Source: Roseivirga sp. (GTDB lineage: Bacteria; Bacteroidota; Bacteroidia; Cytophagales; Cyclobacteriaceae). From it: a stretch of DNA of 64,000 bases. This document shows positions 9,001 through 15,891 of the stretch, one piece after another. A program made the position numbers and the translations under genes. The notes beneath the pieces were generated by a model. That model had not been told where the DNA came from. It saw nothing but the letters and a program-made list of their open reading frames with translations, and searched no databases. Numbering within the stretch: position 1 is the stretch's first letter; each line of letters opens with the position of its first letter. The stretch covers positions 1-64,000 of the forward strand of contig JAAWWF010000040.1 of assembly GCA_021404565.1 (NCBI GenBank), given 5' to 3'.

Positions 9001-11387
9001 CTGAAATTACCCTGATCTACAACATAGAGGTTCCCTTCACCGTCTATGGTAATGCCCCTTAAATCACCAAATTTAGCAAAGCTGCCTGAGTTATTGCTAA
9101 AGCCTTTTGAGCCACCTGCCAGTGTAGAAACCTGCCCGTCTTTCGAAATTTTTCTGACACTGTAAAAACCTGCATCGGTAAAAAACAAGTCACCTTCATC
9201 GTTCATTACCAGACCATAGGGCTCCTTTACAGTGGCTTCATCAAGAGGTCCGTCTAGCATTTGAGAAGGACCACTCCCGGGTCCGTCTCCTATCAGGGTA
9301 GTCACATTTCCCTCCGTATCAACTTTTCTGATCGACCGGTTCTCTGCATCGGCTATATAGAGATTGCCTTCTTCATCGGCTGCTATATCGTCTATTCCTC
9401 CAAAAAGTGCTGCATCGCTGGCCCCGTCTGCATAGCCCCGGGTTCCACCTAACACATCTTCATAGCTTTCTCTTCCCGTGGCCCTTTTCAGGCTTGCCGC
9501 ATTGTTACTGACTACGCCATAGTATATGTCACCGTCTGGGGTAATACCTACGCCCTGAGGGTTTCCTTCCGGGCCGGTGATTTCAAAAAAGGAATAAGAT
9601 TTTTTTATTGAGATCCAATCGGGTAGTGTTTCTTCATAAATCTCTACACTTCCTCCTTCGGGATCCCTGGCTACGAGTCTATGGGAATACTCCTGCCCAT
9701 CAGCCACTTGGGTCAAAGGCGGGTCAAAAACAGGAGATAAATTAGGACCCATATACGTCTCATAGGTACCGATAACGCTACCCTCCTCAATGGTGTAGCC
9801 GGCATCGTTTACAATGTCAGAGCCGGCTTTTAGTTCAATACCTAACGGGGCTATACCTAAGATATCAGTAACCATTACATCGTAGTTTCGGGTATCTACA
9901 GCCAGCACAGTACTGACCGTCCCAACAGCTCCACCGGCCGCAACACTAAAATCGGTCTCATCCACATTGGTGACAGGGTCGTCAAAAACTACCCTGAAAG
10001 TTGCCTGTGCAGTGGATAAACGAACCTGCATCGGGTCCTGGCGTAAAATATCCACAATTACTGGTGGCGTTTCATCCACTACGTTGATCTGGAAATCCTG
10101 AGTACTCCGGTTTCCGTGTACGTCTTCTACTTCAATGCTCACATCATGCACACCCGGGTAGCCCTTGGGACTGCCGGAAAGTACCGTACCGGAAAGTCTT
10201 CGCAGTGACTGACTGCCTATTTCCGTAACATAGAGGTTGCCCTGTGAATCGAAGGCCAGAGACCAGGGTTCCTGAAAAGCGGCTTCATCCCCGTAGCCAT
10301 CAATACGCGCCCAAACGTCCTTTTGGCCTGCCAGGTGAAATACCTTTTTACCATCGGGGCTGATTCTCTTAACCTTGTAATTTCGGTCCGTAAGGTAAAC
10401 ATTGTCTTCACGGTCAATGGCAATGCCCTTTGGGTCCCAGAATTTGATAAACTGTGCCGTCCCCTCCTTATCCTCTACATCGCCCTCGCCTCCAGCCCCG
10501 GAAAACACCTCGATCACGCCTTCAGGATTCACTTTAAGTACTCTGTTACCGTCTGTGGTAATCACATAAATATTGTCTTTCGAATCAATTGCCAGCGCCT
10601 CTACTGACGAAAAGCCTTCCACTATCCCTGATTCATATATTATTCCAGGATGTTCGCCTATGCCGGCAAAGGTGGTCACCGCTCCATCGGGAGTTATTTT
10701 TCTGAGGTTAAAATTCCCGTGATCTGCTACAAACAAATTGCCTTTGCTATCAAACACCAGTCCCATGGGGGTTTTGAATGTAGCTGAGGTACCATCTTCA
10801 GAATCCAGGTCACCCGTTCGTTCACGTCCGGCAAAATTCGATACTTCTCCTTCCGGTGATATTTTTCTGATACGATGGCTCAGCTTACCATCCGTACCGG
10901 TACCCGCTTCGGAGACATAGATGTAGCCATCGGGGCCTACGGTTATTCCCTGCAACTCTACAAAGCTGGCAGCCGTACCTTTTCCATTCTCGTATTTGTT
11001 TTCTCCCGAGCCGGCCAGTATAGAAGCGGACCCTGATGCTGAAATCTTGCGCACTACATAATGACCTGCATCTGCCATGTACAGATTACCCAAATCATCT
11101 CCGGCAATCAGCTTGGGCAATCTTTCGGTCTCACCCGGGTTAGAGAAAGTCCTGATCGTGCTAACCCTGGCCTTGTCGGTCATACCAAAGTTGAGCCACT
11201 CGGGCAGAATCAGCGCCTTAAAGCCATAAGCATCCCCCTCCGGGTCTTCTGCATCTATATTGTACTCATAATAGCCGTCCTCAGCGACCTGAGTTATGGG
11301 TGTGGAAGTGAATTGGGGTGCCTGCGATTGATCGGCTGTAAAAGCAAAAAGCGGCAGAACGAGCAACAGTAAAAGCCTGAATTTCAT
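1..11387 (-). CDS. Giant secreted adhesin-like protein with NHL-type propellers and Ig repeats (3' end outside window)
   Basis: The reading frame is open from ATG at 11387 down to base 1, giving at least 3,795 residues; the C terminus is not seen. It begins with a signal peptide (MKFRLLLLLVLPLFAFTA). Four blocks of NHL-like repeats, with the pattern 'P.GI..D..GNLYVADxGNH.IRKI...G.VTTLAG', lie near residues 80-395, 600-895, 1085-1395 and 1820-2120. They alternate with Ig-like domains opening 'ILRQDP' (near 435, 1434, 1549, 1659) and cadherin-like units. From about residue 2500 come ten tandem Ig-like units of about 95 residues, then other Ig domains. The last visible part (FFPTDITLSG...) aligns with the stretch about 300 residues before the end of the second adhesin (17534-27775). 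By analogy about 265 residues and a T9SS sorting domain should lie to the left. The likely role is a cell-surface or released adhesin. It is divergent from the regulator at 11692. Confidence 0.9.
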   Translation of the reverse strand, partial: MKFRLLLLLVLPLFAFTADQSQAPQFTSTPITQVAEDGYYEYNIDAEDPEGDAYGFKALILPEWLNFGMTDKARVSTIRTFSNPGETERLPKLIAGDDLGNLYMADAGHYVVRKISASGSASILAGSGENKYENGKGTAASFVELQGITVGPDGYIYVSEAGTGTDGKLSHRIRKISPEGEVSNFAGRERTGDLDSEDGTSATFKTPMGLVFDSKGNLFVADHGNFNLRKITPDGAVTTFAGIGEHPGIIYESGIVEGFSSVEALAIDSKDNIYVITTDGNRVLKVNPEGVIEVFSGAGGEGDVEDKEGTAQFIKFWDPKGIAIDREDNVYLTDRNYKVKRISPDGKKVFHLAGQKDVWARIDGYGDEAAFQEPWSLAFDSQGNLYVTEIGSQSLRRLSGTVLSGSPKGYPGVHDVSIEVEDVHGNRSTQDFQINVVDETPPVIVDILRQDPMQVRLSTAQATFRVVFDDPVTNVDETDFSVAAGGAVGTVSTVLAVDTRNYDVMVTDILGIAPLGIELKAGSDIVNDAGYTIEEGSVIGTYETYMGPNLSPVFDPPLTQVADGQEYSHRLVARDPEGGSVEIYEETLPDWISIKKSYSFFEITGPEGNPQGVGITPDGDIYYGVVSNNAASLKRATGRESYEDVLGGTRGYADGASDAALFGGIDDIAADEEGNLYIADAENRSIRKVDTEGNVTTLIGDGPGSGPSQMLDGPLDEATVKEPYGLVMNDEGDLFFTDAGFYSVRKISKDGQVSTLAGGSKGFSNNSGSFAKFGDLRGITIDGEGNLYVVDQGNFRIRKVTQEGNVSTVAGDGKQGSTNGPGTKARFDSPVGITIDSRGNLYVADTGYGQIRKITQSGEVSDAEFNSGFVFAPIGIKYTKDGTFFVTDTYLKRFHASNVTLEGTPNNLSGAFPVEVAASDFFGATTVLNYNIVIFDGSAPVFTSGTSALFEENKTGVVYTAVAEDKAIPIYSLGTGKDEHLFSIDESTGELTFLSIPDFEDPDDANTDNIYEIEIIASDGALEASQDVNITVTNGNDPPEFNSEPVTSISDFEIYEYLPTAFDYENDELTFSAPILPDWLKLVDDIEAEVETFTGTGTKGKRDGSSNVATFDSPYDLSFADNGTLIVADFGNDLLRSVEVTGDVSSFSTALEEPVGVIAESKIFATQNDLHYLEGVDGTFIAFGSGFVDGENHSARMNNPMGMVYDDDSGILYVVDRNNHAIRKVTGLSSATRTVTTLTGNGTAGYADGSLTEARFNQPTHIDLDTEGNLYVVDAGNNRIRKISKNGQVTTLAGNEAIGFKDGQGEQAELNAPFGIAVDKEGNVYFSELGNHTIRRIDTNGLVTTVAGNGTAGDTEGSGTEALFNKPRGLAIDKTGLLYVADEGNHKIRRIQITKSDTQLIGDPKNQFGSHHVSLKVTDANGTSTTQAFTIEIVDGTAPRLVSILRQDPLEEKLNGSTAEFIVTFNEPAVQVGAADFEIKGGDANGRIGLVSKVSNTTWSVTVVDIADNALIDLDFHADHDIEDENGNGLNRLLDAIEGEETFTGPDPFGIVTVMRQDPSSERLTGTGGAYRVTFNREVSSISVTDFKVRGDKASLTLVAHVSDDLVYDVYFEDAASEEILFLDVRDDHDIRDKEGNLMNKDALLPNPKQSYKGPLNFSLLNILRHDPVDEEVTTTGVTFRVDFSKPAHNLDINDFELKAGTTFGIISSVTVFSETGMYLVEVKSIIGSGIIDLDLKASHDVEDINGKLLPTDSPLTEQTYTKIASHDPAFGSLPLITICEGEDYDELIDVFDPEGDPIQLSGILPAWLALSAEHTPEVNSYAGGTFGYLDGSSDIAQFKNPAGLAIDKEGNVFVADNGNHVIRKIDRNGNVSTFAGSGERGKVNGQGTNASFAHPEGIAFDPDGNLFVADNLNHAIRKITPDGVVSTYAGQFQADYSDGKGTNAAFWLPEDVVSDADGNIYVVERGNHLIRKITPDQTVTTFAGEVTSSTGVNSIGGFKDGSLSEARFNSPMGITIDKNGALYVNDNNNYRIRKIDPDNNSVTTFAGSGESGTEDGPGDEAEFSFLRKLAFNQDGTLYVTDGGKIRVIDQDANVTTLTDLSLLAGRDGMAFNEEGDLFLTKGSSEIEKVSNADPEFTLSGNTTDQVGLHEVTLVATDDNGGETALQFTIEVLSREPNLLKIERFEPAEALVESNEESVLFQVAFDRGVNLSATDFEISGDNVEGEVESVVFIVDTDEKEAFVKAKITEGYGEFELNIAGNHTITSKEKEEPLVTLEATESEEKYIRNVPAPKVNFLLTDSEGFGFDSELFVSDKTVAFSGTSLTGSTVDVYLNGNLTFSDIGVNTSGVWITSETIGLTDGEYEVTTKAINEDLGLESAESIPVKFTIDTSIPDAPVITGVITDDGLNTVGGIIEDNTLSFEGTTEANSRIHISMITHFGTPFNHTTMDAYEDPDGDGVSAWLVDYQHVTLPDGTYQVRAQTIDAAGNESPFSDVFEMILDTNVPEVTLNTSEEAVSQAFDITVNFTEEVTGFTVADLSVNNGTVSNFSGTGSVYSATITPVAEGEVTIDIAADMAEDQAAHGNTAADQLSVDYDITKPTGSISGSGYYIPEDGGHIVFVFDEEVTGFEESDIVITNAVVSNITPHGLQYRVFITPLAEGIITVDFAAGSVQDLAGNTNETLSQAQFEFDKTSPDVTITSVTGNHFSETVDLTITFSEEVTGFDLEDITVTYGSASNLMGSGALYTVTITAGLELFPVLVDIAVDVAADEAGNLNTAASQLGLFNDPFPPRPLISSAFSGAVNGPFDILIIFDEDVVGFDINDLTVSNGIAGNFSGTSHVYTATISPATEGNVTIDIASAVAQDDAGNDNLEAVQFSIEYDGTSPGVSVTSAANDPTSGAFDIIITFTEEVTDFEISDLIVGNGTADNFAGSGAEYSVTITPVADGLVTIDIPAGAGQDAATNDNTAATQFTIENDETAPEVSISGPANDWTIGAFDITITFSEEVAGFDVNDLAVGNGTPGSFTGSGAVYTAIITPTADGTVTVGVAAAVANDPAGNDNVAVAQFSIENDETAPTLAITSTANDPVSGTFEIMFTFSEGVTGFDVNDIAVDNGTPGSFTGSGAVYTATISPIADGTVTLDVAGNVAQDAAGNDNTIVTQFNIENDETAPSVTITSVATDPTSGAFDITITFSEDVAGFDVNDLAVGNGTAGSFAGSGDTYTATITPSADGTVTVDVNIGAGQDAAGNDNTAASQFSIDNDETDPAVTINTTAGDPVSGAFTATITFSEAVAGFAIGDISVGNGTASSFAGSGTTYTATITPSADGTVTVDVASAVAQDAAGNDNTAATQFSIENDETPPTVVISSMANDPINGAFDITITFSEPVTGLELTDLTVVNSTASNLTVLGAVYTVTITPTTDGSVMIDLAAAKVQDAAGHDNIAATQFSIQADINAPAAPVITSISDDTGDDAMDGVTSDNALSFTGTAEANSTVEVFIDGNSIGTIIADGAGDWTYDHSTITLADANYNVTATTTDAATNTSALSTALALTVDTVVPADPVLSGISDDNGISSTDIITNDQTLVYTGTAEPFATVIIGAGPFTLQTTTADANGDWTADVTFRPFSSSITIFITATDAAGNASPNTNTFLITIDTIMPTVQSISRADANPTSASSVDFTVTFSEEVHGLTTNNFSLALTGTQNANIASLSADSGTSISVTVDNITGSGTFGLNLSDLTGVTDVAGNALSGTFTGEVYNTNFFPTDITLSGSSILENNTVGDVVAILTTTDNDTGDTH
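1050..3885 (-). repeat. Ten tandem Ig-like units of about 95 codons
   Basis: Units of about 285 bp encode the pattern 'TAP.V.I.S.A.DP.SGAFDITITFSEEV.GFDV.DL.VGNGT'. Neighbouring copies are close even at DNA level. TAGCAGTG at 2003 and 2288 marks one phase exactly 285 bp apart and is followed in both copies by about 40 nearly identical bases (aacagcacctgatccggtaa). Units between roughly 1050 and 2900 are the most alike and those above 2900 are more diverged. This points to recent expansion at the C-terminal side of the array. Confidence 0.85.
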
Positions 11388-11541
11388 AACACAAATGTTT
11401 TGGTTCACACGGGCCCGGCAATGGCAGAGCCTGAACAGGTCATTGAGCGTCTGGTCATAATGGTCATGTTCAAACCGTCTTATTTGTCGAGGTATTTGAA
11501 GGTAGTCTGATGTGTGCCTTCAGACTTCAGGCAATCGGTTC

Positions 11542-11576
11542 AAAAAATGGACACCTTACTGTAAAAAAATGGACAC
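11542..11576 (+). promoter_or_regulatory. Direct repeat AAAAAATGGACAC x2 in the divergent intergenic region
   Basis: AAAAAATGGACAC occurs at 11542-11554 and again at 11564-11576, 22 bp apart, or about two helical turns. The 304-bp space (11388-11691) separates the divergent starts of the giant adhesin (minus) and the hybrid regulator (plus). The spacing would suit a dimeric or tandem regulator site. An alternative is a remnant of an insertion-sequence end. No clear promoter was recognised elsewhere in the gap. Confidence 0.35.
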
Positions 11577-11691
11577 ACAGGAGTTAACAGACTATCTATC
11601 AGCAAATTATCTTATCTATCATTTTTTAAGATATCTCGGTCTCATACGAATTTATCTGATGGATTTCGTAGCATTGTAAGGACTTATTCCA

Positions 11692-14600
11692 ATGCCGGCT
11701 TTTATAACCATAGCTCTTTTAAAGCATGTCAGTCGATCTGTTTTTCTGCTGATCTGCCTGAATATCTGCCTGACTGTATCGGGTCAGGATTACCGGTTTA
11801 AGGTGAAGTCTATTGGTGTGGAGGATGGCCTTACCAGCAGAAATATTAAGAGTTTTTTCCATGACAGGGATGGCCTTATATGGATGGGCAGCGACTTCGG
11901 TCTCAATCGATATGATGGTCATGAGATCAGGACCTTTACGCAGGAAAAAGGTCAATTGGTATCCAACTACGTAAGGTGGTATGCAGAAGATACCAACGGT
12001 AAACTCTGGCTGCTGGGCAAGGATCCCAACCTCGGAAATGGTTCAGCTCTGCAGGTCTTTGACCCGAAGACCGGTAAAGCGGAATCTGTCTCTGTTTATT
12101 TTAAAGACAAGTTGCCCTTTAAGCCCACAAGAGTACAGGGTATTGGCTCGTTTTATGGCTCTGCAGATGTCTGGATTGTTTCAGATAATGGCCTTTTCAG
12201 ATACAACCCGCAAGAGTCAGCCCTACCCATAATGGTGGTTCAGATGACACCGCAAATCATTGATCTGCAAGCCTGTTCCAGAGGTATCTGGATCAGTGAG
12301 AGGGGGAAAATAAGTCTCTTCGATTTGAATGGTCAGAAAATTCAGCAAATCGATACCAACACGGCTCAGGAAATCTACCTGCACGGCCTCGACAGATTTG
12401 ATAATGTTTATTATCGCAGGTTTCTGAGTGGGAACAAGGCCAACAATGTTACCGTTGCCGTCATAATGTCCTCTAACAGGCTTTTCGGTAACTCTGAAGA
12501 GTCATTCTGGTTAGGGAAAAGGTTCATAGGTATTGATGCTGTTCAAGGTCACGTTTGGTACGATGATGAGGATGAGAATATCTATATCTACAATGAAAGT
12601 CTTAAAGAGATCCATCGCTTTAAAAAGGACAAGGGCTTCTTTTCCTATCCCAAATCGGTCTATTTTGATCGTTTTGGTAATGGCTGGACCAATCACAATG
12701 GTCGTGTCAATATTATCAGCCTTAAAAAGTCAAATTTCACGAATTACCTGACGGACGTCCGCACCTTTGGCACTAATGGTTATGGTGCCAGGGGTCTTTT
12801 TGTTGATAAAGAAAATCACCTGTATACCAACGGACTTGGCAGTTCATACAGAATTAATCTCTCTACCGGTGAACGAGAGGAGTTTGGCCCGGGCCAGGGT
12901 TTTTACAATGCTGCCAACTGGGGGGATCAGGTCGATGGCAAGCGGCTTTCACTATTGGGAGACAACCGTGGAAACATTTGGTATACAGATGAAGGGTATC
13001 GCATTACCCGACTGAATCCTGTCACGGGTGATCAACGTGATTTCACTTATAGCAAAGAGGAAAAAGAGATGAATGAAGCGGACCCCAACAGAGAGGAGCT
13101 GCTAATACACTGGTCCAGCTTTATTGACAGCCAGGGCCGTCTGTGGCTGGGCAAAGATGATGGTCTCTCCTACATCGATTCCCGGGACAGCACGGTCAGG
13201 CGTTATTTAGATTACCAACGGTTTCCTGAACTGAAAAAATCCCAGGTATTGGCTTTTAAGGAGACTGATGAGGGTATTTGGATAGCCACTCAAACCGGGC
13301 TCTATAAAATGAACCTCAATTATGAACTGATCCAGCGATTTCATCGTGGAGGTGAAAAGGGTGCAGTCATTCCACATAACGCTATTGCTTACATCTATTC
13401 TGAAAATGAATATACCCTTTGGCTGGCCAGTAAAGGTGGTGGCCTGATAAGGCTTGACACCAAAACGGGTAACTTCCGTCAGTTCACGGAGCGTGACGGT
13501 CTGTCCGACAACACTACCTATGCCATCTATGCCGACCATCTGGGCAGATTTTGGGTACCTTCCGATAAGGGCATTATGCTAATAGACACCACCGGGTTTG
13601 TCGTGACTACCTATCTTAAAGGAGACGGTCTGGCCCAGGAAGAATTCAACACCCTTTCGCATTTCCAGGCAAAAGACGGTCGTTTGTTTTTCGGACATCT
13701 GAATGGCGTTACGGCTTTCGATCCGCAACATTTCCAAAGGCCTGAAAACATCAATGCCAACTTACTGGTGACCCGCTTTGAAAAACAGTCGCGTCAGACC
13801 GGTCTCTATACCAATAGCCTTTCCCAATTCGATATAGAGAATGGCGTTTCACTTCGACCCAGTGAGGTGGGCTTCACGGTAGGTTACAGCCTGCTTAACT
13901 ACTCAGATTCGGAGTCCAACAGGTATTCGTATAAGATTGAGGGCATCGATCAGGAATGGAATTACATTAACGAACCTTTCATACGAATCAATGCACTACC
14001 CTTTGGGCAACACCGCCTGATGCTTAGAGGGCAAGCTTCACAAGGACTCTGGTCAGAAGTGCTTTCGATACCCATTCGGGTGTTACGACCTTTTTATCTT
14101 AGTCCTTACTTTATTATGGCTTTGATCCTTGTCTTGTCGGGGATTACGTTTCTGCTGATCAAAATCCGGGAGCGATCCTTGCTGGCCAGACAGGTGTTTC
14201 TGGAGCAGGAAATTGACAAACGGACCCTGACTATCCGGGAACAGGCCAATGAGCTAAAAGAGCTTGACGGGCTCAAATCAAAGTTCTTTGCCAATGTATC
14301 TCATGAACTGCGAACTCCTCTCAGTTTAGTAGTCGCTCCTATTCGCAACCTTATTAAAAACCCAAGTATTGATGAGTCTGGCAAGAAAGACGTATTGCGA
14401 GTAAAGAAGAACAGTGAACTGATCGAGAAACTCGTGGAAGAAATACTGGACCTTACCAAACTTGAAAACAAAAAGGTTACCCCTCACTATAAGGCCATAC
14501 GACCCACTCAGTTTTTTTCACGGCTTCACAATAACTTTGAATCCAAAGCCCAGGCTGAAGGTATCCAGTTCCTTTTTGCCTTTAAGGGTGAGGACTCGGG

Positions 14601-15786
14601 ATTTGCACTGGATGTGGATATGACTGAACGGATTCTCAACAACCTGCTGTCTAATGCTTTTAAATTTACACCCCCGGGAAAGCAGATCGAAATACATATT
14701 GAAATTAATACCAGGCAATTGCAGGTGACGGTGAGAGATGAGGGCATCGGTATTTCTGAGAAAGACTTACCACATGTATTCGATCGTTTCTTTCAAACCA
14801 AAGATTCGCAAAGAGCTGCTAGTGGAGGTACCGGAATCGGGCTTGCTTTGAGTAAAGAGTTGGCACAGGCTATGAATGGTGACCTGACTGCGGAAAGTAA
14901 TTCCGGTCAGGGAAGCAAGTTTACTTTAACCTTACCCAATACAAAAGCTGAAATGTTTCCACAGCCCTCCCAGGCAAATAGTAAGGCAAAGGTTAAAGGA
15001 GATCGAACAAGGACATTAGTTCCGGGTAAAAAACAACAGCGGATTCTCGTGGTGGAAGATCATGTGGATATGCGCACCTTTATTACTGAAAACCTAATGC
15101 CACATTATCATACTATGGAAGCGGGTAATGGACAAGAAGCGCTGTTGGTTCTGGAAAAATCCGATCAGAGGCCCGATGTGATTATTTCAGATATGATGAT
15201 GCCTGAGATGGACGGTATGGAACTCCTGGAAAACATCAGGGATCGTGAAAATTTAAGGCCTATTCCCGTGATTATGCTTACCGCCAGAACAGCAGATACG
15301 GATAAACTGGAGGCTTTTCGACTGGGAGTCGATGACTATCTGATCAAACCTTTTTCTGTCGATGAGCTCAAAGCGAGGATCAGAAATCAGTTAAGGGTCT
15401 CTGAGTCCAGGAGGGTGGCGAATCTGGTGAGTGAAATAGACTACAATCATGATCATACTCCTGGGGACTCCATGGAAAACTGGCTTTTGAAGGTAAAGGA
15501 ACTGACTCAGGAAAATGTGCACAAAGTTGACTTCAATATTGGCAGTATTGCGGAGAAACTGAGACTGAGCCAACGCCAATTTCAAAGAAGACTTAAAGGA
15601 GCAACAGGCTATACCCCTGGGGTCTATCTCAAAGAAATAAGGCTTCAAATGGCCAGGGTTTATCTTGAAAAGAGAGAATACAGCCGGGTACAGGAGGTAT
15701 CGATGGCTGTGGGTTTTACCTCCGTTAATTACTTCTCCCGGCTTTATAAAAGCAGGTTTGGCAAAAGTCCCGGAGAGTATTTTTGA
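11692..15786 (+). CDS. Hybrid two-component system protein (Reg_prop sensor, kinase, receiver, AraC output)
   Basis: This single 1,364-residue protein joins a periplasmic sensor, histidine kinase, receiver and DNA-binding output. A signal peptide (about 1-31) is followed by Reg_prop propeller repeats ('F.DRDGLIWMGSDFGLNRYDG', 'DSQGRLWLGKDDGLSYID'), a Y_Y_Y domain (about 740-800) and a membrane segment (about 806-824). A HisKA domain has its H-box SHELRTP with His871. The ATPase domain has its N-box near 983 and DEGIGIS near 1015. The receiver starts near 1116 with phospho-acceptor Asp1167 (SDMMMPEMDG), and an AraC-type HTH occupies about 1282-1364. Such proteins usually control polysaccharide-use loci, but no SusC/SusD genes are visible here. 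Its position between two giant adhesins suggests it may control surface proteins, though that is inference. All catalytic motifs look intact. Confidence 0.95.
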   Translation: MPAFITIALLKHVSRSVFLLICLNICLTVSGQDYRFKVKSIGVEDGLTSRNIKSFFHDRDGLIWMGSDFGLNRYDGHEIRTFTQEKGQLVSNYVRWYAEDTNGKLWLLGKDPNLGNGSALQVFDPKTGKAESVSVYFKDKLPFKPTRVQGIGSFYGSADVWIVSDNGLFRYNPQESALPIMVVQMTPQIIDLQACSRGIWISERGKISLFDLNGQKIQQIDTNTAQEIYLHGLDRFDNVYYRRFLSGNKANNVTVAVIMSSNRLFGNSEESFWLGKRFIGIDAVQGHVWYDDEDENIYIYNESLKEIHRFKKDKGFFSYPKSVYFDRFGNGWTNHNGRVNIISLKKSNFTNYLTDVRTFGTNGYGARGLFVDKENHLYTNGLGSSYRINLSTGEREEFGPGQGFYNAANWGDQVDGKRLSLLGDNRGNIWYTDEGYRITRLNPVTGDQRDFTYSKEEKEMNEADPNREELLIHWSSFIDSQGRLWLGKDDGLSYIDSRDSTVRRYLDYQRFPELKKSQVLAFKETDEGIWIATQTGLYKMNLNYELIQRFHRGGEKGAVIPHNAIAYIYSENEYTLWLASKGGGLIRLDTKTGNFRQFTERDGLSDNTTYAIYADHLGRFWVPSDKGIMLIDTTGFVVTTYLKGDGLAQEEFNTLSHFQAKDGRLFFGHLNGVTAFDPQHFQRPENINANLLVTRFEKQSRQTGLYTNSLSQFDIENGVSLRPSEVGFTVGYSLLNYSDSESNRYSYKIEGIDQEWNYINEPFIRINALPFGQHRLMLRGQASQGLWSEVLSIPIRVLRPFYLSPYFIMALILVLSGITFLLIKIRERSLLARQVFLEQEIDKRTLTIREQANELKELDGLKSKFFANVSHELRTPLSLVVAPIRNLIKNPSIDESGKKDVLRVKKNSELIEKLVEEILDLTKLENKKVTPHYKAIRPTQFFSRLHNNFESKAQAEGIQFLFAFKGEDSGFALDVDMTERILNNLLSNAFKFTPPGKQIEIHIEINTRQLQVTVRDEGIGISEKDLPHVFDRFFQTKDSQRAASGGTGIGLALSKELAQAMNGDLTAESNSGQGSKFTLTLPNTKAEMFPQPSQANSKAKVKGDRTRTLVPGKKQQRILVVEDHVDMRTFITENLMPHYHTMEAGNGQEALLVLEKSDQRPDVIISDMMMPEMDGMELLENIRDRENLRPIPVIMLTARTADTDKLEAFRLGVDDYLIKPFSVDELKARIRNQLRVSESRRVANLVSEIDYNHDHTPGDSMENWLLKVKELTQENVHKVDFNIGSIAEKLRLSQRQFQRRLKGATGYTPGVYLKEIRLQMARVYLEKREYSRVQEVSMAVGFTSVNYFSRLYKSRFGKSPGEYF

Positions 15787-15838
15787 TCAAATCGTCATAT
15801 GAATAACCGACAAACTATAATTCATTAAACAAAATGAA

Positions 15839-15864
15839 GCCGCTTCAGAAAGTTCTGAAACGGC
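15839..15864. terminator. Bidirectional hairpin between convergent genes
   Basis: GCCGCTTCAG...CTGAAACGGC forms a 10-bp stem with one C/A mismatch on the plus strand and a G-U pair on the minus strand. It lies in the 105-bp gap between the convergent regulator and PorP/SprF-OmpA genes, so it can serve both. There is no long U tract. Confidence 0.6.
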
Positions 15865-15891
15865 CTCTAACATGAAGTAATTATATAAAGG

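Noticed and set aside
1-11380. Many plus-strand frames of 60-200 codons across both adhesin genes
   Set aside because: They are antisense shadows of the long minus-strand frames. Their translations lack domains and the minus frame reads continuously as repeats.
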